From Flavobacteriaceae bacterium (GTDB lineage: Bacteria > Bacteroidota > Bacteroidia > Flavobacteriales > Flavobacteriaceae), in the NCBI GenBank assembly GCA_004762155.1, contig SIHP01000014.1, positions 1 through 64,000 on the forward strand: a stretch of 64,000 nucleotides of DNA. The letters are read 5' to 3'. Within the stretch, counting starts at the first letter, position 1. Each line of letters opens with the position of its first letter. The position numbers were made by a program, and so were the translations under genes. Below are positions 7,755-17,675 of this stretch, in pieces. The notes under the pieces were generated by a model. The model was not told where the DNA came from. It worked only from the letters and a program-made list of their open reading frames with translations, and did not search any database.

Positions 7755-8190
7755 ATGTAGCTTGTTGAATAAAATCTTCATATTCATAAAAAAACAATTC
7801 AAATTGAGACATATGTTCTACAAAAAACTCAAAACAATCTCTCCATGTATTTTTATTATGAATGCTAAATTTTTTCTCAAAAGGAACGTAAATTCTTCTA
7901 ATAGTTTTTCCACTATCCAATTCAAAAGACTCATCAAAAATAACCTCAGGTAAATATTCCGATTCTAATATTTTGCGAAGCGATAAAAGCTGATCGTATA
8001 ACAACTCATTAGCAATATCCTCAGGGTTTTCAAAATCTAAACATATAAATGCTTTTTTCCTGTCAGCTTGAAATTTAAAAGCAAAACCTTTAATTTTTGT
8101 ATTGTAAAGTAACCATTTCCTCGGGAATGATTTTCCAAAACTAGTCCAAAACTCTTTTCGTAACTGTGCAGATTCTTCTTTTGAAAACAT
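7753..8190 (-). CDS. DUF4268-like protein
   Basis: This 145-residue soluble protein has the pattern of DUF4268: an N-terminal LRKEFWTSFGKSFP motif, a strand with FAFKFQADRKKAFICLDFE, and a C-terminal helix near WRDCFEFFVEHM. DUF4268 is often the tail of larger nuclease-like proteins but also occurs alone in Flavobacteriia. No function can be assigned. It ends in the terminator shared with the convergent DUF4870 gene. Confidence 0.75.
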   Translation of the reverse strand: MFSKEESAQLRKEFWTSFGKSFPRKWLLYNTKIKGFAFKFQADRKKAFICLDFENPEDIANELLYDQLLSLRKILESEYLPEVIFDESFELDSGKTIRRIYVPFEKKFSIHNKNTWRDCFEFFVEHMSQFELFFYEYEDFIQQAT

Positions 8191-8293
8191 TTTTTTATTA
8201 AAATTTTAAAATTGAAAAGTAGTACTGTTGTTTTACAAGTTTTTTAATTTACTGTAAACGGTTAATTTAAAATGATAAGCTTCAATAACTAAA

Positions 8294-8875
8294 TTATCCA
8301 TGTACTTTAGCCAAACCGCCTCTTTCTTTCATCATTTGTGCTTCATATGCAAGTAAAGCATTCCATTTTTCATTTACATAATCTGTGTCCATATATTTAC
8401 GCGCATAACCTAAAAATAATGTATAATGATTCGCTTCAGAAATCATTAAGTCATGATAAAACTTACATAACTCTTCATCTTCCATATTATCAGCAAAAAC
8501 TTTAAAACGTTCACAACTTCTAGCTTCAATTAAAGCAGCAACTAATAAACGTTGTACTAAAGCTTCGGTTCTATCGTGTGTTTTGGTAAAGAATTTTTGC
8601 AATTTAATAGCATAATCATTTTTGGTCGCTTGTCCTAAAACCATTCCACGAGCGATCATTAACTCATGAACCATTTTAAAATGTTCCATTTCTTCAATGG
8701 CAATATCCATCATATCTCTAACCAATTCGGTTTCTTCAGAATAATTAATGGTAATAGACATTGCATTAGCAGCTGCTTTTTGCTCTGCAAAAGCATGATC
8801 TATTAAAAGTTGTTCTAATCCGTTTTTGGCTACTGCTACCCAAGAAGTTTCTGTTTCAAATTGAAGTCCTAACAT
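8294..8875 (-). CDS. miaE: tRNA-(ms2io6A)-hydroxylase, MiaE-like
   Basis: This ferritin-like di-iron monooxygenase hydroxylates 2-methylthio-isopentenyl-adenosine at position 37 of tRNA. The metal ligands are visible in helices with HAFAEQKAAANAM, IEEMEHFKMVHE, IEARSCERF and ISEANHYTLF. The open frame extends upstream to 8965, but the first 30 residues are non-homologous and a TAnnTTTG box lies inside them. The ATG at 8875 (MLGLQFETETSW) gives 193 residues, normal for the family. Confidence 0.92.
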   Translation of the reverse strand: MLGLQFETETSWVAVAKNGLEQLLIDHAFAEQKAAANAMSITINYSEETELVRDMMDIAIEEMEHFKMVHELMIARGMVLGQATKNDYAIKLQKFFTKTHDRTEALVQRLLVAALIEARSCERFKVFADNMEDEELCKFYHDLMISEANHYTLFLGYARKYMDTDYVNEKWNALLAYEAQMMKERGGLAKVHG

Positions 8876-8893
8876 ACTATTCGTTTCAACTTG

Positions 8894-8901
8894 CAAAAAT
8901 A
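8894..8901 (-). promoter_or_regulatory. Candidate -7 box of miaE
   Basis: TATTTTTG on the minus strand matches TAnnTTTG and ends 18 bases before the ATG at 8875. It makes the longer reading frame unlikely to be translated. No upstream TTG box at the usual distance was found. Confidence 0.35.
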
Positions 8902-8992
8902 AAAAAACAATTAAGTTTTCCTTTGAGAATTTAATAAAAAAGTTAACTTTATAAATCTCAAACAATTAATCATTTAAGAACTATTTATTGAT

Positions 8993-11900
8993 ATGAAAAA
9001 CCTTTTAAAAATTGCTTTTATTATTGTTTTTTTTATAAGCTTTAACGGATGTAAAAAAAACGATAAAGTTGAAGATGCAGTTACTTACCAATTTGTAGAT
9101 TATATTGCTACGTATCCAAAAGAAGTAATTTCTACAACTGCTTATTTTGATTTCTTTTTAAATAAACCTGTAGAGGTTTCTGAAGTTCCAGAAGATGTAT
9201 TTACAATTTCACCAAAAGTAAAAGGAACTGCAGTTTTAGTAAATGGTTTAATTAGTTTTCATCCAACAGAACCATTACAAAGTAACAAAGAGTACAAGGT
9301 TACTTTACATTTAGATAAACTTTATGGTAGTATAGAAGATGACCTTAAAGAGTTTACAACAACTATAAAAACTAAAGAATTATTATACACTGTAGTTCTT
9401 AGGTCACCTAAATTACATGATAAAAATTGGAACTATGTAGAGGGTTATATCAATGCAAGTGATGTTATTGACGCTACTAAATTAAAAGCACTAATTACAG
9501 CAAAGTACGTAGATAAAAATGTTGATGTGAAGTTTGATATTACAGAAGGAAGAGCTTCAAAAATTAATTTTACTATTGATAGTATTCAAAGAGGTATTGA
9601 CGATAAACTTTTAGAAGTACAATGGAACGGGAAAGAAATAGGTTCAGCATCAAAAGGAGATAGAACAATAACAATTACAGGTAAGAGTAATTTTAAAATT
9701 TTAGACGTTGTCGTTAAAAGTGAGCCAAGTAAGCATATAGAACTTGTTTTCTCTGATCCTTTAAAAGCATCTCAAAATTTAAAAGGATTAATAGAGTTTA
9801 CCAATACTTATAAAAGTGCGTTTACTTATAAAGTAAATAAAAATATAGTAACAATTTATCCTAAATCTAATAGTAGTAGTACAATTGCTTTTCAGGTTTT
9901 TAAAGAAATTAAAAATGAAGAAGGTTTTACGTTAAAAGAGGATTATCAAAAAAGTATTCATTTTGAAGATTTAAAACCAACCGTTAGTTTTATAAAAAGT
10001 GGAACGATTTTACCAGACTCTAAAAATTTAAAAATTAATTTTAATGCGGTTAATTTAAGAGCAGTAGAAGCTAAAATATATAAGATTTATAAAAATAATA
10101 TTTTACAATTTTTACAACAAAATAATTTAGGAAATCAAGGTAATTTACGTCAAGTTGGTCGTCCTGTGGCAAAGTATACCATAAATCTTTCTAACCAAGG
10201 AGTTGAGTTGGATAAAGTAAATGCCTTTGCTTTTGATTTGGCTGAAATTATTGATGTTGAAGCAGGAGCAATGTATAGAGTAGAACTATCTTTTAACCAA
10301 GAATATTCTAATTATCCATGTGATGGAAAGCGCCCAAATAATACAATTATCTTTGGAAAAAAAGAAGTTGATTTAGATAGTTATAACGACAGCTACCGTT
10401 ATTACAGTTGGAGAGATAGAGAAAAGCCATGTACCAAATCGTATTATTATGATAAAGCAATTAGCACAAATATTTTAGCAACAAATATTGCTGCCATTGT
10501 AAAAAAAGGAAATAATAAAACCACATTTGTGGCAGTTACAGATATTTTAACAACTGAACCTGTTTCTGGAGCTAAAGTAGCATTATATACCTATCAACAA
10601 CAATTAATTACAGCTGAAACAACAAAATCAGATGGTGTTGTGAACTTTTCTGGTCATGAAGATGCATATTTTGCAAGTATTACAAAAGACAAAAACGTTA
10701 CTTATATTAAATTAAACGATGGAAACGCTCTTTCTATGAGTAAGTTTGATGTTTCTGGAGCTCGATTACAAAAAGGAATTAAAGGATATATTTATGGAGA
10801 AAGAGGTGTTTGGAGACCTGGAAATCAATTGTTTTTAACCTTTGTTTTAAATGATAACGCAAATCCAATTCCAGAAAAACATCCTATAAAATTCGAACTT
10901 AAAAATCCGCAAGGAAAAATAGTAGACAGGCAAGTTCAGTATAAGAGAGCAGACAATATGTATGCTTATACACCAAAAACTCATGAAGATGCTATTACAG
11001 GAGATTGGAATGTTAAAGTAAGTGTTGGTGGAGCAACTTTTTATAAAACATTAAAGGTTGAAACAATTAAACCAAACCGACTTAAAATAAAATTAAAAAC
11101 AACAGATAAGTTAGTTACATCAAATAATCCAATTAAAGGAGATGTAGAAGTAAAGTGGTTACACGGAGCAATTGCAAAAGAATTGAAGTTAGATATTAAT
11201 GCAAAATTCCGACAAACAACAACTACGTTTCCAAACTATAAGAATTATAATTTTGATGATTTCACACGTAATTTTACTACAGAAGATGTAAACGTTTTAG
11301 ACGGAAATCTAGATGAACAAGGAAAGGCTAGTTTTTCTATAGAACCAAACCTGGAAAAGAAAGCACCAGGAATGCTTAAAGCTTCCTTTATTACCAAAGT
11401 ATATGAAAATGGAGGAGACTTTAGTACGGATGTGTTTTCTCAAAAAATATCAGCATACAGTTCTTATGTTGGTTTAAATGTAGCAGAAGAAAAAGAATCT
11501 AGAAATTATTTATTTACAGATCAAGCGTATACATTTAATACAGCTTCGGTAACAGAAGAAGGGAAAGCACAAGCTTCAAATTTAAAAGTAAATGTATATA
11601 AATTAACTTGGCGTTGGTGGTGGAGTAGTTCTAGAAGTAGATTGTCTTATTATGATGGATCTAGACATGTAGAAGCCTACAAGCAATTTGATGTTACTAC
11701 TGGAGCAAACGGAAAAGGAACTTTTGATTTAAAAGTTGATAAAAACGATTGGGGACGTTATTTAGTGAAAGTAACTGATAAGAAAAGTGGACATACAACT
11801 GCAAATGTGGTGTATTTTGATTGGCCATATTGGTACGGATCTAAAAGCAATAATAAAGACAAAACCAATGCAAATATGTTGGTTTTTACTACCGATAAAG

Positions 11901-14485
11901 AAGATTATAAAGTAAATGAAAAAGCAAAAGTAAAGTTTCCTTCTTCTGCAGGTGGAAGAGCTTTAATTACTATAGAAAACGGAACAGAAGTTTTGGATAA
12001 TTTTTGGGTGGAAACTACAGACAAACAAACTGTTTTTGAATTTCCAATTACAGATCGTTATACGCCAAATGTATTTGTAAATATTTCATTAATACAACAA
12101 CACAGTCAAACTAAAAACGATTTACCAATACGTATGTATGGTTCTGTTCCTATTTTGGTGTATGATCCAGCAACTAAATTAGAACCAGAAATTCAAATGG
12201 CTGAAGAATTCAGACCAGAATCTACAGCTAAATTACGTATTCAAGAGAAAAACGGAAAAGCAATGAGTTATACTATTGCTATTGTAGACGAAGGTTTGTT
12301 AGACTTAACACGTTTTAAAACACCAAATCCTTGGAATACATTTTATGCAAAACAATCTTTAGGTGTAAAAACTTGGGATGTTTTTGATGATATTATTGGA
12401 GCTTATGGAGGAGAAATCAATCAGATTTTAAGTATTGGTGGAGATGAATCGGAAGCTGGAAGTAAAAACAAAAAAGCAAATCGCTTTAAACCTATGGTAC
12501 GGTATTTAGGACCTTTTAAGTTAGCTAAAGGAGAAACAAAGTATCACGAAGTTAAAATACCTCAATATATTGGTTCTGTAAAAGCAATGGTAGTTGCTAG
12601 TGACGCAAAAGAAGAAGCTTATGGAAGTACAGAAAAAACTGCTTTTGTACGTAAACCAGTAATGATTTTAGCTTCTTTACCTCGTAAAATAACACCACAA
12701 GAAACAGTTACGTTGCCAGTTACAGTATTTGCTATGAAAGCAAATATTAAAAATGTAAAAGTATCGTTAACACCAAATGAATCGTATACAATTATTGGAG
12801 ATAAAACTCAAAATGTATCTTTTACTGAGCCAGAAGAGAAAATGGCATATTTTAAATTAAAAGTAAACGATTTTAAGGGAATTGGTAAAATAAAAATAGA
12901 CGCTGTTGCTGGTAACGAAAAAGCAACTTATGATGTTGAAATTGATGTTTTAAATCCTAATCCTGTAACAACAGAAGTGAAAGATTTGGTTTTAAGAGGA
13001 AATGAAAAAGGTGAAATTAGTTTTGCCAGTTTTGGAACAAAAGGAACAAATGCGGCGAGTATAGAATTATCTACATTGCCACCAATGAACTTTACCAAAC
13101 GATTAGAATATTTAATTCGTTATCCGCATGGTTGTGTAGAACAAACCACATCTAGTGTATTTCCTCAATTATTTTTATCGGATATTTTTGATTTGCCAAA
13201 AGACAAGCAATATTCAATAGAAAGAAATATAAAAGCGGCCATAACACGTTTATCTGATTTTCAAATGTCTAATGGCGGAATGGCATATTGGCAAGGAGGA
13301 AGTTATGTAAGTGATTGGGGAACATCGTATTCAGGTCATTTTATAATTGAAGCGGCTAAAAAAGGATATGCATTACCAATAGGATTTAAAGAAGACTGGA
13401 TTTTATATCAAAAACAAACTGCAAGAAATTGGCGTTTAAAAAAATCATCTTATAATAGCAATTATAATAATGCATTATCACAAGCGTATCGTTTGTATAC
13501 TTTGAGTTTGGCAAATAGTCCAGATTTAGCATCTATGAATCGATTAAGAGAGATAAATGATATTTCTGATGAAGCTAAAATGCGTTTGGCAACAGCATAT
13601 GCATTAATAGGAAAAACATCCATAGCAACTAGTGTATTAAAAACATTAAAAGGAACGGGATATTCAAGATCGTATTATTATGGTTATGGATCAGAGATTA
13701 GAAACAAATCAATGGCTTTAGAAACGTATACGCTATTAAAAGACGGAAGAGAATCTATTAAGTTAGCAAAGAGTATAGCAGAAAGCTTATCGTCTAACGA
13801 TTGGATGAGTACACAAACCACAGCGTATAGTTTGTTAGCAATGGCAAAGTTTGCATTACAAAATGGAGAAAATTCAGGAATACAAGCAAACTTTAATACA
13901 AACGGAACTAAAGAAAATGTTGCTACATCAAAATCATTATATGTTGCTGATTTGAGTAGTTTACAAAAAGATAATTCTTTAAAAATAGCAAATACTAGTA
14001 CTGGTGTTTTATATGTAAGGTTGTTTAACAAAGGAATTTTACCAGTTGGTCAAGAAAAGATAGTGCAAAGTAATTTAGATGCAACGGTTGTATATAAAAC
14101 AAAAGACGGAGCTATACTAGAACCGGATAATTTAGTGCAAGGAACTAATTTTGTGGCAGAAGTGACGATAAGAAATGCAACCAATGAAAGAAAAGAAAAT
14201 GTAGCATTAACACAATACATTCCGTCTGGTTGGGAAATTATAAATACTCGTTTTACCGATTTTGGGAATAGTACCAATTCCTCTTCTGTTGATTATACAG
14301 ATATCAGAGATGCGAGTATTAGCAATTACTTTACACTTAATAAATATGAAACTAAAAAGTTTACTGTTTTATTAAATGCTTCGTATTTAGGTACCTATTA
14401 TTTACCAGGAGTACAATGTGAAGCCATGTACGATAATGAATATTTGGTACGTACAAAAGGTCGTTGGATTAATGTTATTAAATAA
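8993..14485 (+). CDS. Giant alpha-2-macroglobulin-family lipoprotein
   Basis: This 1830-residue envelope protein resembles E. coli YfhM but is longer. It starts with a lipoprotein signal (FISFNGC, Cys about 20). MG-type beta domains fill the first two thirds, including the macroglobulin-like GYIYGERGVWRPGN motif at about residue 600. The thioester motif GCVEQ is intact (Cys1381), followed by the alpha-helical thioester domain with SNGGMAYWQGG. Bacterial macroglobulins trap foreign proteases in the periplasm and are usually paired with PbpC, which repairs peptidoglycan. Here pbpC lies 3 kb downstream on the same strand with three genes between. It has its own terminator. Confidence 0.95.
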   Translation: MKNLLKIAFIIVFFISFNGCKKNDKVEDAVTYQFVDYIATYPKEVISTTAYFDFFLNKPVEVSEVPEDVFTISPKVKGTAVLVNGLISFHPTEPLQSNKEYKVTLHLDKLYGSIEDDLKEFTTTIKTKELLYTVVLRSPKLHDKNWNYVEGYINASDVIDATKLKALITAKYVDKNVDVKFDITEGRASKINFTIDSIQRGIDDKLLEVQWNGKEIGSASKGDRTITITGKSNFKILDVVVKSEPSKHIELVFSDPLKASQNLKGLIEFTNTYKSAFTYKVNKNIVTIYPKSNSSSTIAFQVFKEIKNEEGFTLKEDYQKSIHFEDLKPTVSFIKSGTILPDSKNLKINFNAVNLRAVEAKIYKIYKNNILQFLQQNNLGNQGNLRQVGRPVAKYTINLSNQGVELDKVNAFAFDLAEIIDVEAGAMYRVELSFNQEYSNYPCDGKRPNNTIIFGKKEVDLDSYNDSYRYYSWRDREKPCTKSYYYDKAISTNILATNIAAIVKKGNNKTTFVAVTDILTTEPVSGAKVALYTYQQQLITAETTKSDGVVNFSGHEDAYFASITKDKNVTYIKLNDGNALSMSKFDVSGARLQKGIKGYIYGERGVWRPGNQLFLTFVLNDNANPIPEKHPIKFELKNPQGKIVDRQVQYKRADNMYAYTPKTHEDAITGDWNVKVSVGGATFYKTLKVETIKPNRLKIKLKTTDKLVTSNNPIKGDVEVKWLHGAIAKELKLDINAKFRQTTTTFPNYKNYNFDDFTRNFTTEDVNVLDGNLDEQGKASFSIEPNLEKKAPGMLKASFITKVYENGGDFSTDVFSQKISAYSSYVGLNVAEEKESRNYLFTDQAYTFNTASVTEEGKAQASNLKVNVYKLTWRWWWSSSRSRLSYYDGSRHVEAYKQFDVTTGANGKGTFDLKVDKNDWGRYLVKVTDKKSGHTTANVVYFDWPYWYGSKSNNKDKTNANMLVFTTDKEDYKVNEKAKVKFPSSAGGRALITIENGTEVLDNFWVETTDKQTVFEFPITDRYTPNVFVNISLIQQHSQTKNDLPIRMYGSVPILVYDPATKLEPEIQMAEEFRPESTAKLRIQEKNGKAMSYTIAIVDEGLLDLTRFKTPNPWNTFYAKQSLGVKTWDVFDDIIGAYGGEINQILSIGGDESEAGSKNKKANRFKPMVRYLGPFKLAKGETKYHEVKIPQYIGSVKAMVVASDAKEEAYGSTEKTAFVRKPVMILASLPRKITPQETVTLPVTVFAMKANIKNVKVSLTPNESYTIIGDKTQNVSFTEPEEKMAYFKLKVNDFKGIGKIKIDAVAGNEKATYDVEIDVLNPNPVTTEVKDLVLRGNEKGEISFASFGTKGTNAASIELSTLPPMNFTKRLEYLIRYPHGCVEQTTSSVFPQLFLSDIFDLPKDKQYSIERNIKAAITRLSDFQMSNGGMAYWQGGSYVSDWGTSYSGHFIIEAAKKGYALPIGFKEDWILYQKQTARNWRLKKSSYNSNYNNALSQAYRLYTLSLANSPDLASMNRLREINDISDEAKMRLATAYALIGKTSIATSVLKTLKGTGYSRSYYYGYGSEIRNKSMALETYTLLKDGRESIKLAKSIAESLSSNDWMSTQTTAYSLLAMAKFALQNGENSGIQANFNTNGTKENVATSKSLYVADLSSLQKDNSLKIANTSTGVLYVRLFNKGILPVGQEKIVQSNLDATVVYKTKDGAILEPDNLVQGTNFVAEVTIRNATNERKENVALTQYIPSGWEIINTRFTDFGNSTNSSSVDYTDIRDASISNYFTLNKYETKKFTVLLNASYLGTYYLPGVQCEAMYDNEYLVRTKGRWINVIK

Positions 14486-14500
14486 AAATCAGCAAAATAT

Positions 14501-14532
14501 AAAAAAGCCAAGATCTACGTCTTGGCTTTTTT
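14501..14532 (+). terminator. Terminator after the macroglobulin gene
   Basis: The stem aaaaaagccaaga / tcttggctttttt has loop tctacg and a T tail. It starts 16 bases after the stop codon. Confidence 0.85.
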
Positions 14533-14734
14533 TGTGAGTTATTAACGAGAGTTCGGTATAGAAAAACACGTCATTGCTGACAAAAGAATGATCTGTAAAT
14601 AAAATCACATTATTTATTTAATATTAATAGTAAGTTTAAGAGAAGTGCAAATTAATCAAATTAAAACTCTCATTAGAGGTTACAAAACAGCATCTAAATC
14701 TGGTGATTGAGCCGAGTCGAAATCATATTTTCAA

Positions 14735-15514
14735 TTAAAACTGTTTAATATAGTCTATAGATTTATCATTAAAAACTTTAGCTCTATCAACATTAACAAC
14801 ATGTCCACATTTTTCTATAATTATTAAAGAAGCATTAATATGTTTTTGCGCAATACTTTTAATAGAAGGTAAAAACAAATGATCTTCTTCTCCCATAATA
14901 TATAATGTAGGAATTTTTAGATCTTTCATTCTAAAAAGGCGCAATAACGGATTTATTTCTGAAGTTAATTTAAACCAACGTAAAAACTCTTTTTGGTATA
15001 GTTTTTTGGCTTCATTAACAAATAATGAGCGAGATTTTGCATGATTCTTTTTTGGCATTATTATAAAAGCAAAAAGCTTGTATAATAACATATACGGAAT
15101 TACAGATTTAAATAAATTACCTACGAAAATTAAAAAACGAGAGCGAAAATCTAATTTAATAATAGCACCTCCCATAATCATACTCGTTACCAAGTTTGGT
15201 TTCTTTTCAGCTAAATTACGTATTAAAATGGTTCCTAAAGAAATACCAACAAAATGCGATTTTTTAATTTTTAAAAACTCTATAACTTCAACTATATCTT
15301 GTGTTACAGCATCAAAAGTATATTTTTTATTAAAAGTAGCTTTTATTAAATTTTTACTTTTTCCGTGACCACGTAAATCTAAAATTAAAACATTAAAATG
15401 TTTTTTAAATTCACGTACTTGTTTATACCAAATAGAACTACTACCACCAGCACCATGGACAAAAGTTACCCATTTTTTTGATGTTGGATGTTCATAAGAA
15501 TTATAGCTTAACAA
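14735..15514 (-). CDS. Alpha/beta hydrolase
   Basis: This 259-residue hydrolase has an oxyanion motif HGAGGSSSIW, strand LILDLRGHGKS, nucleophile elbow GISLG (Ser about 95), acid in IMGEEDHLF and the catalytic His in EKCGHVVNVD. It has no signal peptide, so it is probably cytoplasmic. The substrate cannot be told from the sequence. Candidates are esterase, lipase or ester-bond lactonase. It is monocistronic, and its 3' flank (14533-14734) holds no gene. Confidence 0.9.
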   Translation of the reverse strand: MLSYNSYEHPTSKKWVTFVHGAGGSSSIWYKQVREFKKHFNVLILDLRGHGKSKNLIKATFNKKYTFDAVTQDIVEVIEFLKIKKSHFVGISLGTILIRNLAEKKPNLVTSMIMGGAIIKLDFRSRFLIFVGNLFKSVIPYMLLYKLFAFIIMPKKNHAKSRSLFVNEAKKLYQKEFLRWFKLTSEINPLLRLFRMKDLKIPTLYIMGEEDHLFLPSIKSIAQKHINASLIIIEKCGHVVNVDRAKVFNDKSIDYIKQF

Positions 15515-15740
15515 GTTTTTAATATTTTAAAATTCCGAGCAAAAATACTGTATTTATAATTATTAATTAAAATTTTGCAAATTTATAATCAAGTATAATT
15601 ATTGCTTTTACTAATAGTTAAGCTCGCGTTCTTTCTTATAAAGGGTTTTTATAGTTGAGTTAAAAATTAAATATTTAGAGGTTAATTAATGCATTTTTAT
15701 ATTTTTGCATCAAAATTTTGAAAAAGAAAATAACCAAGTT

Positions 15741-16415
15741 ATGAAACAAAAAGCAACTATTTTTTTACTACTAATAACCTCTTTAGTATTTACCTCATGT
15801 TTAGTGTCAAGAGATTATATAAGTAACATTACCAAAAATTCGGCTTTAAGTTATGAGAAAACCAACCGCATATTAATAGCAACATCAGACAAGTTAAGTT
15901 TAAGTAGTTTTAAAAAAACATTTGAAAAAAATTATGAGTTAGATATTGATTTTGTAAATGAGTATAGTAGTGAACTAGCAAATGAATTAATGAACAATAA
16001 TGTATTTACTAAAGTAGCATTAGATAATGAAGTTAATAAATGGAATGTTTTAACTAACGGAATAAATGCAGCCAATTTAATAGAAGTAGATTCTTTAGTT
16101 GCCAATACAAATGCAGATTATTTGATAACAATAGATAATTATAATATTTCAAATAGATTTGTAACAAGTTACTCCGGTGGAGGAATGAATGGAGGGTTTG
16201 GACACCAAACCAGTACCGAGTACTGTATGGTTTCTGCTGGTGTTAAAGTTTATGATTTAAAAACAAGAGAAATAGTAGTATCGTTTGAAACTACAGGAGA
16301 AAGTTCAGTTTTTATGTTTGATTTTACTAAAACGTTTAAAAAAGCAAAAGAAAGATCCATAACTCATATTGTAAATTATTTAAAAACAGGAAAAGTAAAA
16401 TATTCACAATATTAA
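15741..16415 (+). CDS. Putative lipoprotein of unknown function
   Basis: The frame is open from 15705, but the ATG at 15741 gives a proper lipoprotein signal (MKQKATIFLLLITSLVFTSC) and 224 residues. The mature part has a central strand pattern (RILIATSDKLSLSSFK), a NADYLITIDNYNIS segment, a glycine-rich turn and a KVYDLKTREIVVSFE segment. This suggests an alpha/beta or beta fold of the kind found in periplasm-facing lipoproteins. No family is assigned with confidence. It is monocistronic. Confidence 0.75.
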   Translation: MKQKATIFLLLITSLVFTSCLVSRDYISNITKNSALSYEKTNRILIATSDKLSLSSFKKTFEKNYELDIDFVNEYSSELANELMNNNVFTKVALDNEVNKWNVLTNGINAANLIEVDSLVANTNADYLITIDNYNISNRFVTSYSGGGMNGGFGHQTSTEYCMVSAGVKVYDLKTREIVVSFETTGESSVFMFDFTKTFKKAKERSITHIVNYLKTGKVKYSQY

Positions 16416-16426
16416 ATTTACAAGTA

Positions 16427-16587
16427 ATACCAATTATGATTTAAAGGAAGCCTAAAATAATTTGAATTATAGTGTGTCCAGTTGAAAAAGAAAATCAAAG
16501 TATAGCATCGCTACGGTTTTATTTTATTTTGAAATATGGGCGAGATATAAACAAATTATTAGGTTTGTTTTAAGTTGTAATTGGTAT
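16427..16587. repeat. MITE-like element with ATACCAATTA inverted ends
   Basis: This 161-bp noncoding unit is bounded by ATACCAATTA (16427-16436) and its reverse complement TAATTGGTAT (16578-16587). The complementarity continues inward with a few differences (AxTTAAA). It lies between convergent genes and has no reading frame. Similar dispersed intergenic elements are familiar in flavobacteria. Copy number in this genome is unknown. Confidence 0.55.
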
Positions 16588-16592
16588 AATAT

Positions 16593-16632
16593 AAAAAAGC
16601 ATTGAGAAACATTAAATTCTCAATGCTTTTTT
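16593..16632. terminator. Bidirectional terminator between lipoprotein and dus genes
   Basis: The stem aaaaaagcattgagaa / ttctcaatgctttttt has an 8-base loop and lies 12 bases beyond the dihydrouridine synthase stop. Confidence 0.85.
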
Positions 16633-16643
16633 TATGTTATAAA

Positions 16644-17600
16644 TTAGCTTATACTTTTTTCACTGTCTAAAATTTCTCTTACAGCTGCTTGGTATTTTTT
16701 TTGATTACTAGCTTTTTTTATCTTCTTGTAGGTTTTTTGTGGATTGGAAAAAGAGTTAGAAAAGAACTCCCAAAAACCTAACATTTTCATTTTTATAGGT
16801 GTTGGTCCAGAAAGTGCAGCATCGTATTGTTCGTAAATTTCATTATGAAAAGCCTCAAAAATAGTCCATCTATCTTTAGGATATTCCGTAGTATTATCTT
16901 TTATCATTTTGGGTAAAAACGGATCAGCAATTAAACCACGACCAAGTAGAAAGTGTTTAATACTTGGAAAACGTTCCTGCATCGCTTTAAAACCAGCCAC
17001 AGAAGTAATATCACCATTATAATATAAAGGATGTTTGGTTGCACCAATGCATTTTTCAAAAGCATCTAATTTTACACCTCCTTTATACAATTGTTTTCCT
17101 ATTCGCGCATGAATAGCAACACTTTTTAGTGGATATTTATCTAAAGTAGGAAAAGCATGTAAAATTTCTTCAGGAGTTTCATAACCCAATCTCATTTTCA
17201 TGGAAACTGTAACATCCGTTTCGTTATGAGCGCGGTGTAAAATTTCATCAATTCTATTTGGATTACAAATTAAACCAGAACCCATTCCTGATTTTGTAAC
17301 CATTGGATACGGACAACCTAAGTTCCAATTTAATTCTTTATAGCCTAAACTTTGTATGTATTTTACCACAAATAAAAACTCCTCAGCATCATTGGTAATC
17401 ACTTGCGGAATAACAGTAAGTGACGTATTATTTTCAGGATCTAAATCACGTTGATAACTCGATTTTATTTTAAACTTTCCGTTTAACCTAATATAAGGTG
17501 CATAAAAAGTATCAATACCACCAAAGTATTTTTGCTGTGCATTTCTAAATCTAAAATCAGTAAAACCTTGTAAAGGAGAAGAAAGTAATGTAAAACTCAT
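16644..17600 (-). CDS. tRNA-dihydrouridine synthase
   Basis: This 318-residue FMN enzyme reduces specific uridines in tRNA to dihydrouridine. It has a TIM barrel starting SSPLQGFTDFRFR, the catalytic cysteine in NWNLGCPYPMV (Cys96), the FMN/phosphate strand VSMKMRLGYE, an AIHARIGKQLYKG segment, YYNGDI, and the LLGRGLIADPF phosphate-binding motif. The C-terminal helical domain is short, as in DusC-type enzymes, but the exact target position cannot be read from sequence. The gene is divergent from pbpC. Confidence 0.93.
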   Translation of the reverse strand: MSFTLLSSPLQGFTDFRFRNAQQKYFGGIDTFYAPYIRLNGKFKIKSSYQRDLDPENNTSLTVIPQVITNDAEEFLFVVKYIQSLGYKELNWNLGCPYPMVTKSGMGSGLICNPNRIDEILHRAHNETDVTVSMKMRLGYETPEEILHAFPTLDKYPLKSVAIHARIGKQLYKGGVKLDAFEKCIGATKHPLYYNGDITSVAGFKAMQERFPSIKHFLLGRGLIADPFLPKMIKDNTTEYPKDRWTIFEAFHNEIYEQYDAALSGPTPIKMKMLGFWEFFSNSFSNPQKTYKKIKKASNQKKYQAAVREILDSEKSIS

Positions 17601-17675
17601 ATTTTATAATAAGTTGCAAATATAACTGACTTATTATTGATATTTTAGTCCAAAATTGTTTACTTTTTATTCTTG

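Noticed and set aside
14533..14734. Noncoding stretch with cgtcattgctgac and gattgagccgagtcga strings
   Set aside because: These recall decayed dispersed repeats of flavobacteria, but I could not define ends or a second copy in this window.
15705..15740. Upstream extension of the lipoprotein gene
   Set aside because: The 12 extra codons precede a perfect lipoprotein signal and would mask it.
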